This document shows positions 17,915 to 24,774 of a DNA stretch of 64,000 bases, one piece after another. A program made the translations under genes and the position numbers. The notes beneath the pieces were generated by a model. That model ran no database searches, was not told where the DNA came from, and saw only the letters and a program-made list of their open reading frames with translations. Origin of the DNA: Desulfosudis oleivorans (lineage in GTDB: Bacteria; Desulfobacterota; Desulfobacteria; Desulfobacterales; SURF-7); the NCBI GenBank assembly GCA_020723305.1, contig DYJC01000004.1:286713-350712 (forward strand). Reading direction: 5' to 3'. Position 1 is the first letter of the stretch. Every line of letters begins with the position of its first letter.

Positions 17915-18095
17915 AGGTCTTCTCGAACACACAGTAGAAATTGAGTTTCGAGGCCATATGATTCATGTCCTCGGTATCAAGAAGCTGATCGAACTCAAAA
18001 AAAATTCCAAAGACTCCAAAGACAAACAACGGCTCCCTGTTCTTGAAGAAACATTACGGCAGTTAGAAAAAAAGTCAGGAAGCAATCATGAGTAA
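17862..18095 (+). pseudogene. C-terminal remnant of a nucleotidyltransferase-like protein
   Basis: 77 codons. The pattern GHMIHVLGIKKLIELKK, then SKDKQRLPVLEETL, matches the tail of DUF6036-type/MNT-fold nucleotidyltransferases (Val-Leu-x-Leu-x2-Leu-Ile-x2-Lys, then Lys-Asp and Leu-Pro-x-Leu). The catalytic N-terminal part (GGxAxxxHG and the Asp pair), normally about 120 residues, is missing. Its start codon lies inside the preceding small gene, so a deletion has probably fused the gene start to the gene end. Confidence 0.5.
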
Positions 18096-18277
18096 GATAG
18101 AGATCAACAGCATGAAGCCCAGAATGGAAAGAAGCTGTTTCAGAACCCTCTTCAGGTGCAATCCAGCCATACAAGCCAGCAGGACGGAAACCGTAAAGGC
18201 AATTCCCGGCACCGGAATTTCGCCGGAGAGAGCAACCTCCACGGAAAGCAAAAATGCGTTGACAATCCTGAACCGTG
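18075..18277 (-). pseudogene. CbiQ/EcfT-like membrane protein fragment
   Basis: On the minus strand a stretch from PRFRIVNAFLLSV to a TGA at 18075 encodes two hydrophobic segments. It has the layout of the start of an ECF-transporter T protein: a PR(F/A)(R/K) motif, a helix, then a second helix after a basic LHLKRVLKQ turn. The intact CbiQ at 20808 has LDPRAKLV at the same place. Both ends are broken: one runs into the YdcF fragment, the other into the nucleotidyltransferase remnant. The family call is tentative. Confidence 0.45.
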
Positions 18278-18475
18278 GCCTATCACCTGAAACGCGCCCA
18301 AATGGCATTTCAAACAACCGGTCTTGCAACCACACCGTTTCCGGCCTACCGCTACTCCTCAGACAACCCTGTCTTTTACTGGAGAAGTTTTCTCCCCGGT
18401 CACAACTCTTTTGAAATATCCTGCGTGGCCATCCGTGAGTATCTGGGGATTTTGTATTACATGATACGGTATTAA
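18268..18475 (+). pseudogene. YdcF-family C-terminal fragment
   Basis: The frame reads AYHLKRAQMAFQTTG, then PAYRYSSDNPVFYWRSF and EYLGILYYMIRY to a stop, nearly identical in protein to the last 66 residues of the intact gene at 15857-16612. The DNA differs mainly at third codon positions, so the fragment derives from a related functional gene rather than from a fresh local duplication. Homology begins abruptly at about 18268 and ends at the stop codon. Confidence 0.85.
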
Positions 18476-18503
18476 AATGCCGCAACATCTAAAAATTTCC
18501 AGC

Positions 18504-18622
18504 ATGAGAAATCTCTACATGATCTGTTTTGATGTCAGTGACGAACGCCGACTCCGAAAAATCTCCAAATAGCTGTGAAGTTTCGGCGTGCGCGTGCAGC
18601 ACAACGTCTTTGAATGTTATAA
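18504..18622 (+). pseudogene. cas2 remnant (CRISPR-associated endoribonuclease Cas2 family)
   Basis: The frame from the ATG at 18504 reads MRNLYMICFDVSDERRLRK, then, after stops TAG (18570-18572) and TGA (18576-18578), SFGVRVQHNVFEC. These are the two best-known Cas2 blocks: the first strand with the catalytic Asp and the RLRK helix, and the GxRVQxSVFEC strand. The C-terminal half is missing, replaced by the repeat at 18623. No cas1 and no CRISPR array were seen in the window, so this is a fossil of a lost CRISPR locus. Confidence 0.8.
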
Positions 18623-18696
18623 AGATATATACCGTATAATATATATCTTGAAATTTTTGAGCAAGATGATGTATATATCTTTTATAGGTAATCAAC
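18623..18696 (+). repeat. Diverged direct repeat, copy 2
   Basis: Second copy of the 75-base segment at 17632-17711. It joins the broken cas2 directly to the ribosome site of vapB, so the repeat may mark a recombination joint. Confidence 0.6.
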
Positions 18697-18711
18697 AAAA
18701 GGAGGCCTTGG

Positions 18712-18948
18712 ATGGAAAAAGCCAAACTATTTATCAATGGGAGAAGTCAGGCTGTTCGCTTGCCCAAAGCCTATCGGTTTAAGGGAGATGAGGTCTATAT
18801 CAAAAAAGTAGCCGGAGGGGTTCTGTTACTTGAAAGAAATCAATCTATCTGGGATCTTTGGGAAAAAAATCTGATGAAATATGAAGACTCATTTATGACA
18901 GATAGAAATCAGCCGGAACTGCACCAGGAGAGAGAGAACCTTGACTAA
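18712..18948 (+). CDS. vapB: VapB-type antitoxin (AbrB-like)
   Basis: 78 residues with a strong AAAGGAGG site. The N-terminal swapped-hairpin DNA-binding domain reads [20 protein letters not shown], the classic VapB start. The C-terminal part is the acidic, flexible toxin-binding tail. It overlaps the toxin gene by 8 bp, so the two are translated together. It should neutralise VapC and repress the operon. Confidence 0.9.
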   Translation: MEKAKLFINGRSQAVRLPKAYRFKGDEVYIKKVAGGVLLLERNQSIWDLWEKNLMKYEDSFMTDRNQPELHQERENLD

Positions 18949-19345
18949 ATATCTGATGGATACCAATATCTGTATTTACATAATGAACAAACGGCCGATA
19001 GAGATTATTCATAAATTCAAAAAGTTTGATGCAGGTGAGATCGGTGTGTCCACAATCACGGTTTCAGAATTGCAATATGGAGTTGCAAAAAGCAAAAATC
19101 GCGGGTTAAATCAACAGCGTGTCGAAGAGTTTCTCTCTCCGCTTGAAATCATCCCTTACGATGAAGCCGCTGCCAATATTTATGGGGATATCCGGCATAA
19201 AGTAGAGAAATATGGAAAGACTATCGGTCCGCTTGACATGCTGATTGCAGCTCACGCCATAAGCAGAAATCTGACCCTGATTACGAACAATGAAAAGGAA
19301 TTCAAACGAGTTACAAATCTGAAAGTTGAAAATTGGATTAAGTAG
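18941..19345 (+). CDS. vapC: VapC toxin, PIN-domain ribonuclease
   Basis: 134 residues, normal length. The acidic active site of the PIN fold is intact: Asp in LMDTNICIY, Glu in VSELQYG, Asp in [11 protein letters not shown] and the TNNEKEF segment. VapC toxins cut tRNA or rRNA when the antitoxin is lost. It is the only apparently intact system in a 3-kb stretch of gene debris, consistent with addiction-module persistence. Confidence 0.93.
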   Translation: MTKYLMDTNICIYIMNKRPIEIIHKFKKFDAGEIGVSTITVSELQYGVAKSKNRGLNQQRVEEFLSPLEIIPYDEAAANIYGDIRHKVEKYGKTIGPLDMLIAAHAISRNLTLITNNEKEFKRVTNLKVENWIK

Positions 19346-19385
19346 AACTGGATCGCTGAAAGGCTGAAAGAGGTTTCCCAAGGTG

Positions 19386-19493
19386 TTATCCTTTCATCTT
19401 GAAATATCTGTTGACACAATAACGGAGTTGATCAATAATCTGATTAATTTCCGGCATGAAGTCGGCGTCATAACAAAGCTCGTAATCATTCAT
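19386..19493 (-). CDS. Possible 35-residue small protein or gene tail
   Basis: An ATG-to-TAA frame starting MNDYELCYDADFMPEI and ending in a basic RYFKMKG. The composition looks protein-like, but there is no ribosome site and no recognised family. It may be the end of a lost gene rather than a gene. Confidence 0.25.
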   Translation of the reverse strand: MNDYELCYDADFMPEINQIIDQLRYCVNRYFKMKG

Positions 19494-19510
19494 TAAAATA
19501 TACAACGTAT

Positions 19511-19558
19511 CCACGAAGGTATGCACTAAATTACAAAGCTATATCTTCGTGGTTTTTT
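19511..19558 (+). terminator. Probable terminator after vapBC
   Basis: CCACGAAG pairs with CTTCGTGG across a 26-base loop and is followed by six T residues. It lies about 165 bp after the vapC stop. Confidence 0.5.
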
Positions 19559-19570
19559 ATTTTGATGATA

Positions 19571-19690
19571 GAGTTAATTTCAAAACGTTCAAAAGCGTCA
19601 CACCGGCGAAAGCCGGTGTCCAGAAGCATACTGAAAATACTGGGTTCCGGCTTTCGCCGGAATGACAAAACAGACTTTTGAAACTGGCTC
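19571..19690 (-). mobile_element. MITE, copy A (reverse orientation)
   Basis: 120 bp with terminal inverted repeats of about 15 bases (GAGTTAATTTCAAAA at the left, complement of GAGCCAGTTTCAAAA at the right). It is flanked on both sides by GATA, a perfect 4-bp target duplication. The interior carries CACCGGCGAAAGCCGGTG-type hairpins. It has no coding capacity. Copies B and C are at 22765 and 62222. Confidence 0.85.
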
Positions 19691-19745
19691 GATAGAATGA
19701 AAAAGCCATTGAGAAATAGCCGACTCATGGAAAGGAATTCTTTTT

Positions 19746-20801
19746 ATGCATATGGCAGACGCTTTGATTTCACCTGTAACCGGTGGGGCTATGTGGGCTG
19801 CGACAGCCGGTCTGATCTCTTATTGCTCCAAAAAGGTCAAAGACGACCTTGATGACACCAAAATCCCTTTGATGGGTGTTATGGGCGCATTTATCTTTGC
19901 AGCCCAGATGATCAATTTCACCATACCTGCCACAGGCTCCAGCGGCCACCTGGGAGGCGGCTTGATCCTGTCCATCATCCTTGGTCCGTATGCTGCATTT
20001 CTGACCATTGCCTCGGTACTGACAGTTCAGGCTCTTTTCTTTGCAGACGGTGGTATCCTCGCTTTAGGCTGCAACATATTCAATCTTGGTTTTTTCCCCT
20101 GCTTCATCGCCTTTCCCCTGATCTATAAGAAGATTGCCGGGGACAACCCCACCCAGGGAAAAATTATCGCAGGTTCCCTTATCTCTGGAATTGCAGGGTT
20201 GCAGTTAGGAGCCCTCAGTGTGGTTCTGCAGACTCTTTTTTCCGGAATTTCCGAACTGCCTTTTACCACATTTATTCTGATGATGCTCCCCATACATCTT
20301 GCCATCGGTATTGTGGAAGGTCTTGCAACAGCAGCGGTAGTTGTTTTTGTTTTTAAAGCCCGCCCCGAGATACTCCGTTCGGCGAGTGAGGCGACTCCGA
20401 TTGGAAATATATCCGTCAAAACGGTCATCATTGGATTTCTTGGCCTTGCGGTGATTACAGGCGGGGCTCTAAGCTGGTTTGCATCTTCCCGCCCGGACGG
20501 ACTTGAATGGTCCATGGCGAAAACAAGCGGTTCCGAAGAACTCAAAGAACCGTCAAACCATATCCATGAAGCCCTTTCGGGTGTCCAGAAAAAAACAGCT
20601 TTCCTGCCGGATTATGGATTCAAAGAACCGGCACTTGAAAATACAAAAGAAAAAATCGGAGAAGAAACGCCGGCAGTTGAGGGTCAGGAATCCTGGCCGG
20701 CTGTCAATGCAGGGACATCTGTTTCCGGTATTGTCGGTGGCACCTTGACTCTGGCGCTGGCTGTGATGATTGGATTTGTGCTAAAAAGAAAAAAATATTG
20801 A
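19746..20801 (+). CDS. cbiM: Energy-coupling-factor transporter substrate-binding subunit CbiM (Co2+/Ni2+)
   Basis: 351 residues starting MHMADALISP; the second-position histidine is a known metal ligand in CbiM/NikM, which fixes the start. Six or so membrane helices occupy residues 10-210. An additional C-terminal helix and a PDGLEWS motif (near residue 250), then a long hydrophilic stretch and a last helix, correspond to the CbiN/PDGLE-type component fused to CbiM. It captures Co2+ or Ni2+ for uptake with CbiQ and CbiO. Cobalt would serve the B12-dependent reductase NrdJ; which metal is carried cannot be decided here. Confidence 0.92.
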   Translation: MHMADALISPVTGGAMWAATAGLISYCSKKVKDDLDDTKIPLMGVMGAFIFAAQMINFTIPATGSSGHLGGGLILSIILGPYAAFLTIASVLTVQALFFADGGILALGCNIFNLGFFPCFIAFPLIYKKIAGDNPTQGKIIAGSLISGIAGLQLGALSVVLQTLFSGISELPFTTFILMMLPIHLAIGIVEGLATAAVVVFVFKARPEILRSASEATPIGNISVKTVIIGFLGLAVITGGALSWFASSRPDGLEWSMAKTSGSEELKEPSNHIHEALSGVQKKTAFLPDYGFKEPALENTKEKIGEETPAVEGQESWPAVNAGTSVSGIVGGTLTLALAVMIGFVLKRKKY

Positions 20802-20807
20802 TCTTTC

Positions 20808-21620
20808 ATGGCAAAATTAGACTCACAACTATTCCATATCGACGCTTTGGATGAACTCGCATCCGGAAACAGCGTATTCCACAATCTCGATCCCAGGGCC
20901 AAGCTTGTCACTACCCTGGTGTTCATCGGAACAGTGGTATCTTTCGGGAAATACGAAGTTTCGGCCCTTATCCCCTTTGCCATATACCCCCTGGTGCTGA
21001 TATCCGTCGGCGGTCTCCCTTTTTTTTATCTTGCCGAAAGGGTTCTCCTTGTCGCTCCCTTTGCTTTTTTCATCGGGATACTCAACCCCTTCTTCGATCA
21101 GACGATCATGGTTCATCTGGGTTCTGTTTCTCTTTCCGGCGGATGGATTTCGTTTTTCTCTATCATGCTACGGTTTTTGTTGACCGTGGGTTCAGCGTTG
21201 GTTTTGATCGCCCTCACCGGATTCCATGCTGTATGCATGGGACTTGAAAAACTTGGGGTACCACGCCCGTTTGTTGTCCAGCTTCTTTTTCTGTACCGCT
21301 ATCTCTTTGTTCTCATCGATGAAGCCTCCCGGATGATCCGGGCCAAATCCCTGAGGACATTCCATTCGCGAGGCACGAAAATCAGAACCTTCGGTTCCAT
21401 GCTGGGACATCTTCTTCTAAGAACCTTGGACAGAGCCCAACGGATTCATCTGGCCATGTGTTGCCGGGGTTTTGACGGGCATGTGCGGTTGATCTGCCCT
21501 TTGAAAATCGGCTGGAAGGAAACAATTTTTGTCCTGGGTTGGGTTCTGCTGTTTTTCAGTATGAGATTTTACCATATTTCCGAGCATCTGGGACTCATGA
21601 TCATGAGGAATATTGTATGA
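20808..21620 (+). CDS. cbiQ: Energy-coupling-factor transporter transmembrane subunit CbiQ
   Basis: 270 residues, normal for the family. LDPRAKLV near residue 28 starts the membrane region, and two coupling-helix motifs follow, seen as basic segments with MIRAKSLRTFHSRG and LAMCCRGFDG (Ala-Arg-Gly type). It couples CbiM in the membrane to the ATPase CbiO. It starts 6 bp after cbiM and its stop overlaps the cbiO start (ATGA). Confidence 0.92.
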   Translation: MAKLDSQLFHIDALDELASGNSVFHNLDPRAKLVTTLVFIGTVVSFGKYEVSALIPFAIYPLVLISVGGLPFFYLAERVLLVAPFAFFIGILNPFFDQTIMVHLGSVSLSGGWISFFSIMLRFLLTVGSALVLIALTGFHAVCMGLEKLGVPRPFVVQLLFLYRYLFVLIDEASRMIRAKSLRTFHSRGTKIRTFGSMLGHLLLRTLDRAQRIHLAMCCRGFDGHVRLICPLKIGWKETIFVLGWVLLFFSMRFYHISEHLGLMIMRNIV

Positions 21621-22408
21621 GCCATCATATTGTGGAAGCTAAAGATCTTTTCTTCCGTTATCCGGATGGGACGGAAGCGGTCAAAGGAATCTCCTTTAAG
21701 ATCACCCATGGAGAATCCGTGGCCGTGGTCGGGGCCAATGGGGCAGGCAAGTCCACCCTGCTCCAACACTTGAACGGGTATCTCATTCCGACAAAAGGCG
21801 AACTCCGTATAGGGGAAGTCATGCTGACGCGGAAAAACGTTCATGCAATAAGGCGCTCCGTGGGCATGGTATTTCAGGACCCGGACGATCAGCTTTTCAT
21901 GCCCACAGTCTTCGATGACGTGGCCTTTGGCCCCCTGAACCTGGGACTGTCCGAAGAAAATGTAAAGGCCAAGGTAAATCAGGCCCTGGAAACAGTGGGA
22001 ATGCTCCATGTGATCAAACGCCCGCCCTACAAGCTTTCCGGCGGTGAAAAACGGTCCGTGGCCATTGCCACGGTTCTTGCCATGTCACCGGATATCCTGG
22101 TCATGGATGAGCCATCGTCCAACCTGGACCCCTTGGCCCGGCAGCGTCTCATCGGCCTTTTGAAGGGTTTCCATCACACGAAAATCATCGCCACCCACGA
22201 TCTTGACATGGCCCTGGAACTTTGCGAACGGACCATCGTGATACATGACGGACGGCTCACCGCCGACAGCAGAACATTGGACCTGTTTCAAAATGAATCT
22301 CTTCTTGCAGAAAGCGGTCTTGCAAAACCTCTCAGTATGCAAGGCTGCCATGTTTGTTCCGGTACGGCAAAGCAATTTCAGCCCCGTACCGTCAACCATA
22401 CACACTGA
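21617..22408 (+). CDS. cbiO: Energy-coupling-factor transporter ATP-binding protein CbiO
   Basis: 263 residues from the ATG that overlaps the cbiQ stop (ATGA); a longer frame reaches back into cbiQ but lacks family similarity. ABC ATPase motifs are complete: Walker A GANGAGKST, Q-loop FQDPDDQLF, signature LSGGEKRSV, Walker B ILVMDEPSSNLDP and the switch histidine in ATHDLDM. It energises metal uptake through CbiM and CbiQ. Confidence 0.94.
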   Translation: MSHHIVEAKDLFFRYPDGTEAVKGISFKITHGESVAVVGANGAGKSTLLQHLNGYLIPTKGELRIGEVMLTRKNVHAIRRSVGMVFQDPDDQLFMPTVFDDVAFGPLNLGLSEENVKAKVNQALETVGMLHVIKRPPYKLSGGEKRSVAIATVLAMSPDILVMDEPSSNLDPLARQRLIGLLKGFHHTKIIATHDLDMALELCERTIVIHDGRLTADSRTLDLFQNESLLAESGLAKPLSMQGCHVCSGTAKQFQPRTVNHTH

Positions 22409-22425
22409 TAATGGAAAGGTGGAAC

Positions 22426-22707
22426 ATGGAAGAAAAAATTCGTATCCGGGCCACAATCATAGGCCGGGTTCAGGGTGTGTTCTTCAGAATGGAAACCCGG
22501 AAAGCAGCAATCCAGTACGGAGTGACAGGGTGGGTAAGAAACAATAGGGATGGAACGGTTGAAGCCCTGTTTGAAGGGAACAAGGAAAATGTAAATCAAG
22601 TCCTCAACTGGTGCAGGAAAGGGCCGGCCTTATCCCATGTAGAAAAAGTGATTGAAATCCGTGAGGATTACTCCGGCGAGTTCAGGAACTTTGATATCCG
22701 GTACTAA
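22426..22707 (+). CDS. acyP: Acylphosphatase
   Basis: 93 residues, the usual size. It hydrolyses acyl phosphates such as acetyl or carbamoyl phosphate. The signature GRVQGVFFRMETRKAA contains the catalytic arginine, and GWVRNNRDGTVEALFEG contains the catalytic asparagine. The start at 22426 follows a GGTGG site; an in-frame ATG at 22411 is possible. It lies 17 bp after cbiO and ends at a strong terminator, so it is probably the last gene of the cbi transcript. Confidence 0.93.
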   Translation: MEEKIRIRATIIGRVQGVFFRMETRKAAIQYGVTGWVRNNRDGTVEALFEGNKENVNQVLNWCRKGPALSHVEKVIEIREDYSGEFRNFDIRY

Positions 22708-22713
22708 AAAAAA

Positions 22714-22758
22714 GGCGGCCTGTTCTTCTTTTCCGTCAACAGGCCGCCATATTTTTTA
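22714..22758 (+). terminator. Rho-independent terminator after acyP
   Basis: GGCGGCCTGTT pairs perfectly with AACAGGCCGCC around a 13-base loop, followed by ATATTTTTT. It lies 7 bp after the acyP stop. Confidence 0.88.
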
Positions 22759-22764
22759 GTAAAA

Positions 22765-22886
22765 GAGCCAATTTCAAAAGTCTGTGGTTGTAGTTCCGGC
22801 GAAAACTAAAATCCAGTATTTTCGGCTCTTTTCTGGGCACCGACTTTCGCCGGTGTGACGCTTTTTAATAGTTTTGAAATTAGCTC
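22765..22886 (+). mobile_element. MITE, copy B
   Basis: 122 bp with ends GAGCCAATTTCAAAA and TTTTGAAATTAGCTC. It is flanked by AAAA on both sides, consistent with the 4-bp duplication seen at the other copies though less informative. It lies between the acyP terminator and the 3' end of the HU gene. Apart from a 21-base insertion in copy C, it is almost identical to that copy. Confidence 0.85.
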
Positions 22887-22892
22887 AAAAAA

Positions 22893-23165
22893 CTAAACTG
22901 TTTCTCGTAAGCTTTTTCCGGGCTTGAACTTCACAACGTTTGCTGCTTTGATTTTGATCGCTTCGCCTGTCTGAGGATTACGACCCTTGCGTGCATTTCT
23001 CCGCACTTTTGAAAATGTTCCAAACCCAACCAATGTTACCTTGCCATCTTTTTTCTTAAGTGTTTTGGTTACACCATCAATAAATGATGCCAATGCTGCT
23101 CCAGCTGCGACTTTGGAAATTCCTGCATCTTTCGCCATCTGATCAACCAATTCTGCTTTTGTCAT
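22893..23165 (-). CDS. HU-family DNA-binding protein
   Basis: 90 residues from the ATG at 23165, which has a good GGAGGGAAGG site. The sequence has the HU layout: an N-terminal helical pair (MTKAELVDQMAKDAG), the GFGTFSKVRRNARKGRNPQTGE beta-arm signature, and KAANVVKFKPGKSL at the end. It bends and compacts DNA as a dimer. Single-gene unit. A MITE sits 6 bp after its stop. Confidence 0.95.
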   Translation of the reverse strand: MTKAELVDQMAKDAGISKVAAGAALASFIDGVTKTLKKKDGKVTLVGFGTFSKVRRNARKGRNPQTGEAIKIKAANVVKFKPGKSLRETV

Positions 23166-23368
23166 AATACCTTCCCTCCCTTTAAAGTTTGATATCAACA
23201 AAAACTATTATTTACAGGTCATTAATAGAGGGAAAGCCCAATGTCAACTGATTTTACAATGTTTTATCATTTTTATGTTAAAAAAAATCATGAAAAACCC
23301 TGTATCAGGTGGATGTGAGGCTATTCAATTCATCCTTTGCATGACTACTGCCAATGAATCAAGGATGG

Positions 23369-24637
23369 CTAAAAAAGTGCTTCCACAAACTGCTCAGGCT
23401 GAAACTCCTGTAAATCATCTATCTTCTCACCTACCCCGATGTAATCCAGCGGTACCTTCAGGGCATCACAGATGCCGATCACAATGCCGCCCTTTGCCGT
23501 CCCATCCAGTTTTGTCAGAGCGATGCTGGTGAGCCCGATTGCATCATGAAACAGTTTTGCCTGCGCAAGAGCATTCTGTCCTGTTGTGGCATCCAATACC
23601 ATGAGGATTTCATGGGGTGCATCCGGGAGTTTCTTGGCAATTGTCCGTCTGATTTTTTTCAGCTCTTCCATTAAATTGACTTTTGTATGAAGCCTTCCGG
23701 CCGTGTCGACCAGAACGACGTCAATCCCCCGTGCGATTGCTGCTTCAACGCCATCATAGGCCACCGATGCCGGGTCTGCTCCATCCCTGTGCCTGACAAT
23801 TTGAGCGCCCGATCTCTCTGCCCAGATGGCAAGCTGCTCACCGGCTGCTGCACGAAAGGTGTCGGCGGCAACAATCAAAACCTTTTTCCCCTGTTCTTTA
23901 AACCGGGCAGACAGTTTCCCAATGGTTGTGGTCTTTCCAACGCCGTTCACACCAACCACCATAATCACTTCCGGTCTGGTCAATGTCTTTTTCCCCTTTC
24001 GGGTCTGCCCCTTCCGGATCACCGAAAGAATCTCTGCCCGAAGCTTCTGTTTCAAAGAATCTGCATCTGAAATATCCGACGTGTTTTCACCGATCTTCTC
24101 CATCAGGCTCATTGTGGTTTGAACACCCACATCAGAAGTAATCAGAAGTTCTTCAATCTCTTCCAGAAGGTCATCATCAATTTTTTTTGACCCGGAAAAA
24201 ATCCGATCCAGGCCGGTGGAGAACGTGTTTCGCGTCTTGGACAACCCGCTTTTCAGGCGGGAAAAAAAACCTTCCGGTTCAGGTTCTTCAACAATCTTTT
24301 GATCCGGCTCCTGAAACGACTTTCTTTCCAGCTCAGGAATTTTTGTCTCTTTTACCGAAACAGACTCCTGGTCCGCAACCTCCTCCGGTTCAATGTATCT
24401 CTCTTCAAATGCGATGCCTGAATCTTCTTCCGAATCTATCGGTCGAAACTCCAGCTCTTTTTCCCCTGCCTTTTTTCTTTTTTGAACAAAACGAATGATC
24501 TGTACCAGGATCAGGACGATTGTTAACAACCCCGCCGCACCCAGTGCGATTTCCAATGGAATTGTTTTGCGATAACAATTAAGATCATTCAGTAAGGGCT
24601 TACAATATTGGATCACCTTCTCGATTATCTGTGTCAT
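23369..24637 (-). CDS. ftsY: Signal recognition particle receptor FtsY
   Basis: 422 residues. The N-terminus has one membrane-spanning segment (about residues 27-47), as in several deltaproteobacterial FtsY proteins, then an acidic, charged A-domain to about residue 115. The NG GTPase domain has GVNGVGKTTTIGKL (G1), DTFRAAAGEQL, VDTAGR (G3) and TKLDGTAKGG (G4). It docks SRP-ribosome complexes at the membrane. It follows smc on the same strand but a terminator-like hairpin separates the two. Confidence 0.95.
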   Translation of the reverse strand: MTQIIEKVIQYCKPLLNDLNCYRKTIPLEIALGAAGLLTIVLILVQIIRFVQKRKKAGEKELEFRPIDSEEDSGIAFEERYIEPEEVADQESVSVKETKIPELERKSFQEPDQKIVEEPEPEGFFSRLKSGLSKTRNTFSTGLDRIFSGSKKIDDDLLEEIEELLITSDVGVQTTMSLMEKIGENTSDISDADSLKQKLRAEILSVIRKGQTRKGKKTLTRPEVIMVVGVNGVGKTTTIGKLSARFKEQGKKVLIVAADTFRAAAGEQLAIWAERSGAQIVRHRDGADPASVAYDGVEAAIARGIDVVLVDTAGRLHTKVNLMEELKKIRRTIAKKLPDAPHEILMVLDATTGQNALAQAKLFHDAIGLTSIALTKLDGTAKGGIVIGICDALKVPLDYIGVGEKIDDLQEFQPEQFVEALF

Positions 24638-24672
24638 TACATGCTTTCCTTATCAACCGGAATCAGACGCAT

Positions 24673-24723
24673 AAAAAAAGCGCCAGAGATGCTATGAATA
24701 AAATAATTCATATCTGAACGCTT
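24673..24723 (-). terminator. Probable terminator between smc and ftsY
   Basis: On the minus strand AAGCG and ATATGAAT pair with ATTCAT and CGCTT across a TATTTT loop with small internal mismatches, and seven T residues follow. It lies 52-102 bp after the smc stop. Confidence 0.6.
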
Positions 24724-24774
24724 TATTATCAATCTATCTGAATTTGTAAATAGCTTCCATCTAAAAAAGCTGTT

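Larger units (their letters stand above)
19346..19745. other. 400-bp gap between vapC and cbiM
   Basis: It contains a 35-codon minus-strand frame, a plausible terminator for vapBC and a complete MITE (19571-19690), all listed separately. Only about 55 bases remain between the MITE and cbiM, with an AAAGGA site, so no cobalamin or Ni/Co riboswitch fits there. Confidence 0.6.

Noticed and set aside
17500..18700. CRISPR array near the cas2 remnant
   Set aside because: No regularly spaced repeats were found; the two similar segments are a single diverged pair 990 bp apart.
19691..19745. Cobalamin or Ni/Co riboswitch upstream of cbiM
   Set aside because: Only 55 bases lie between the MITE and the start codon, too short for either class, and no conserved core was seen.
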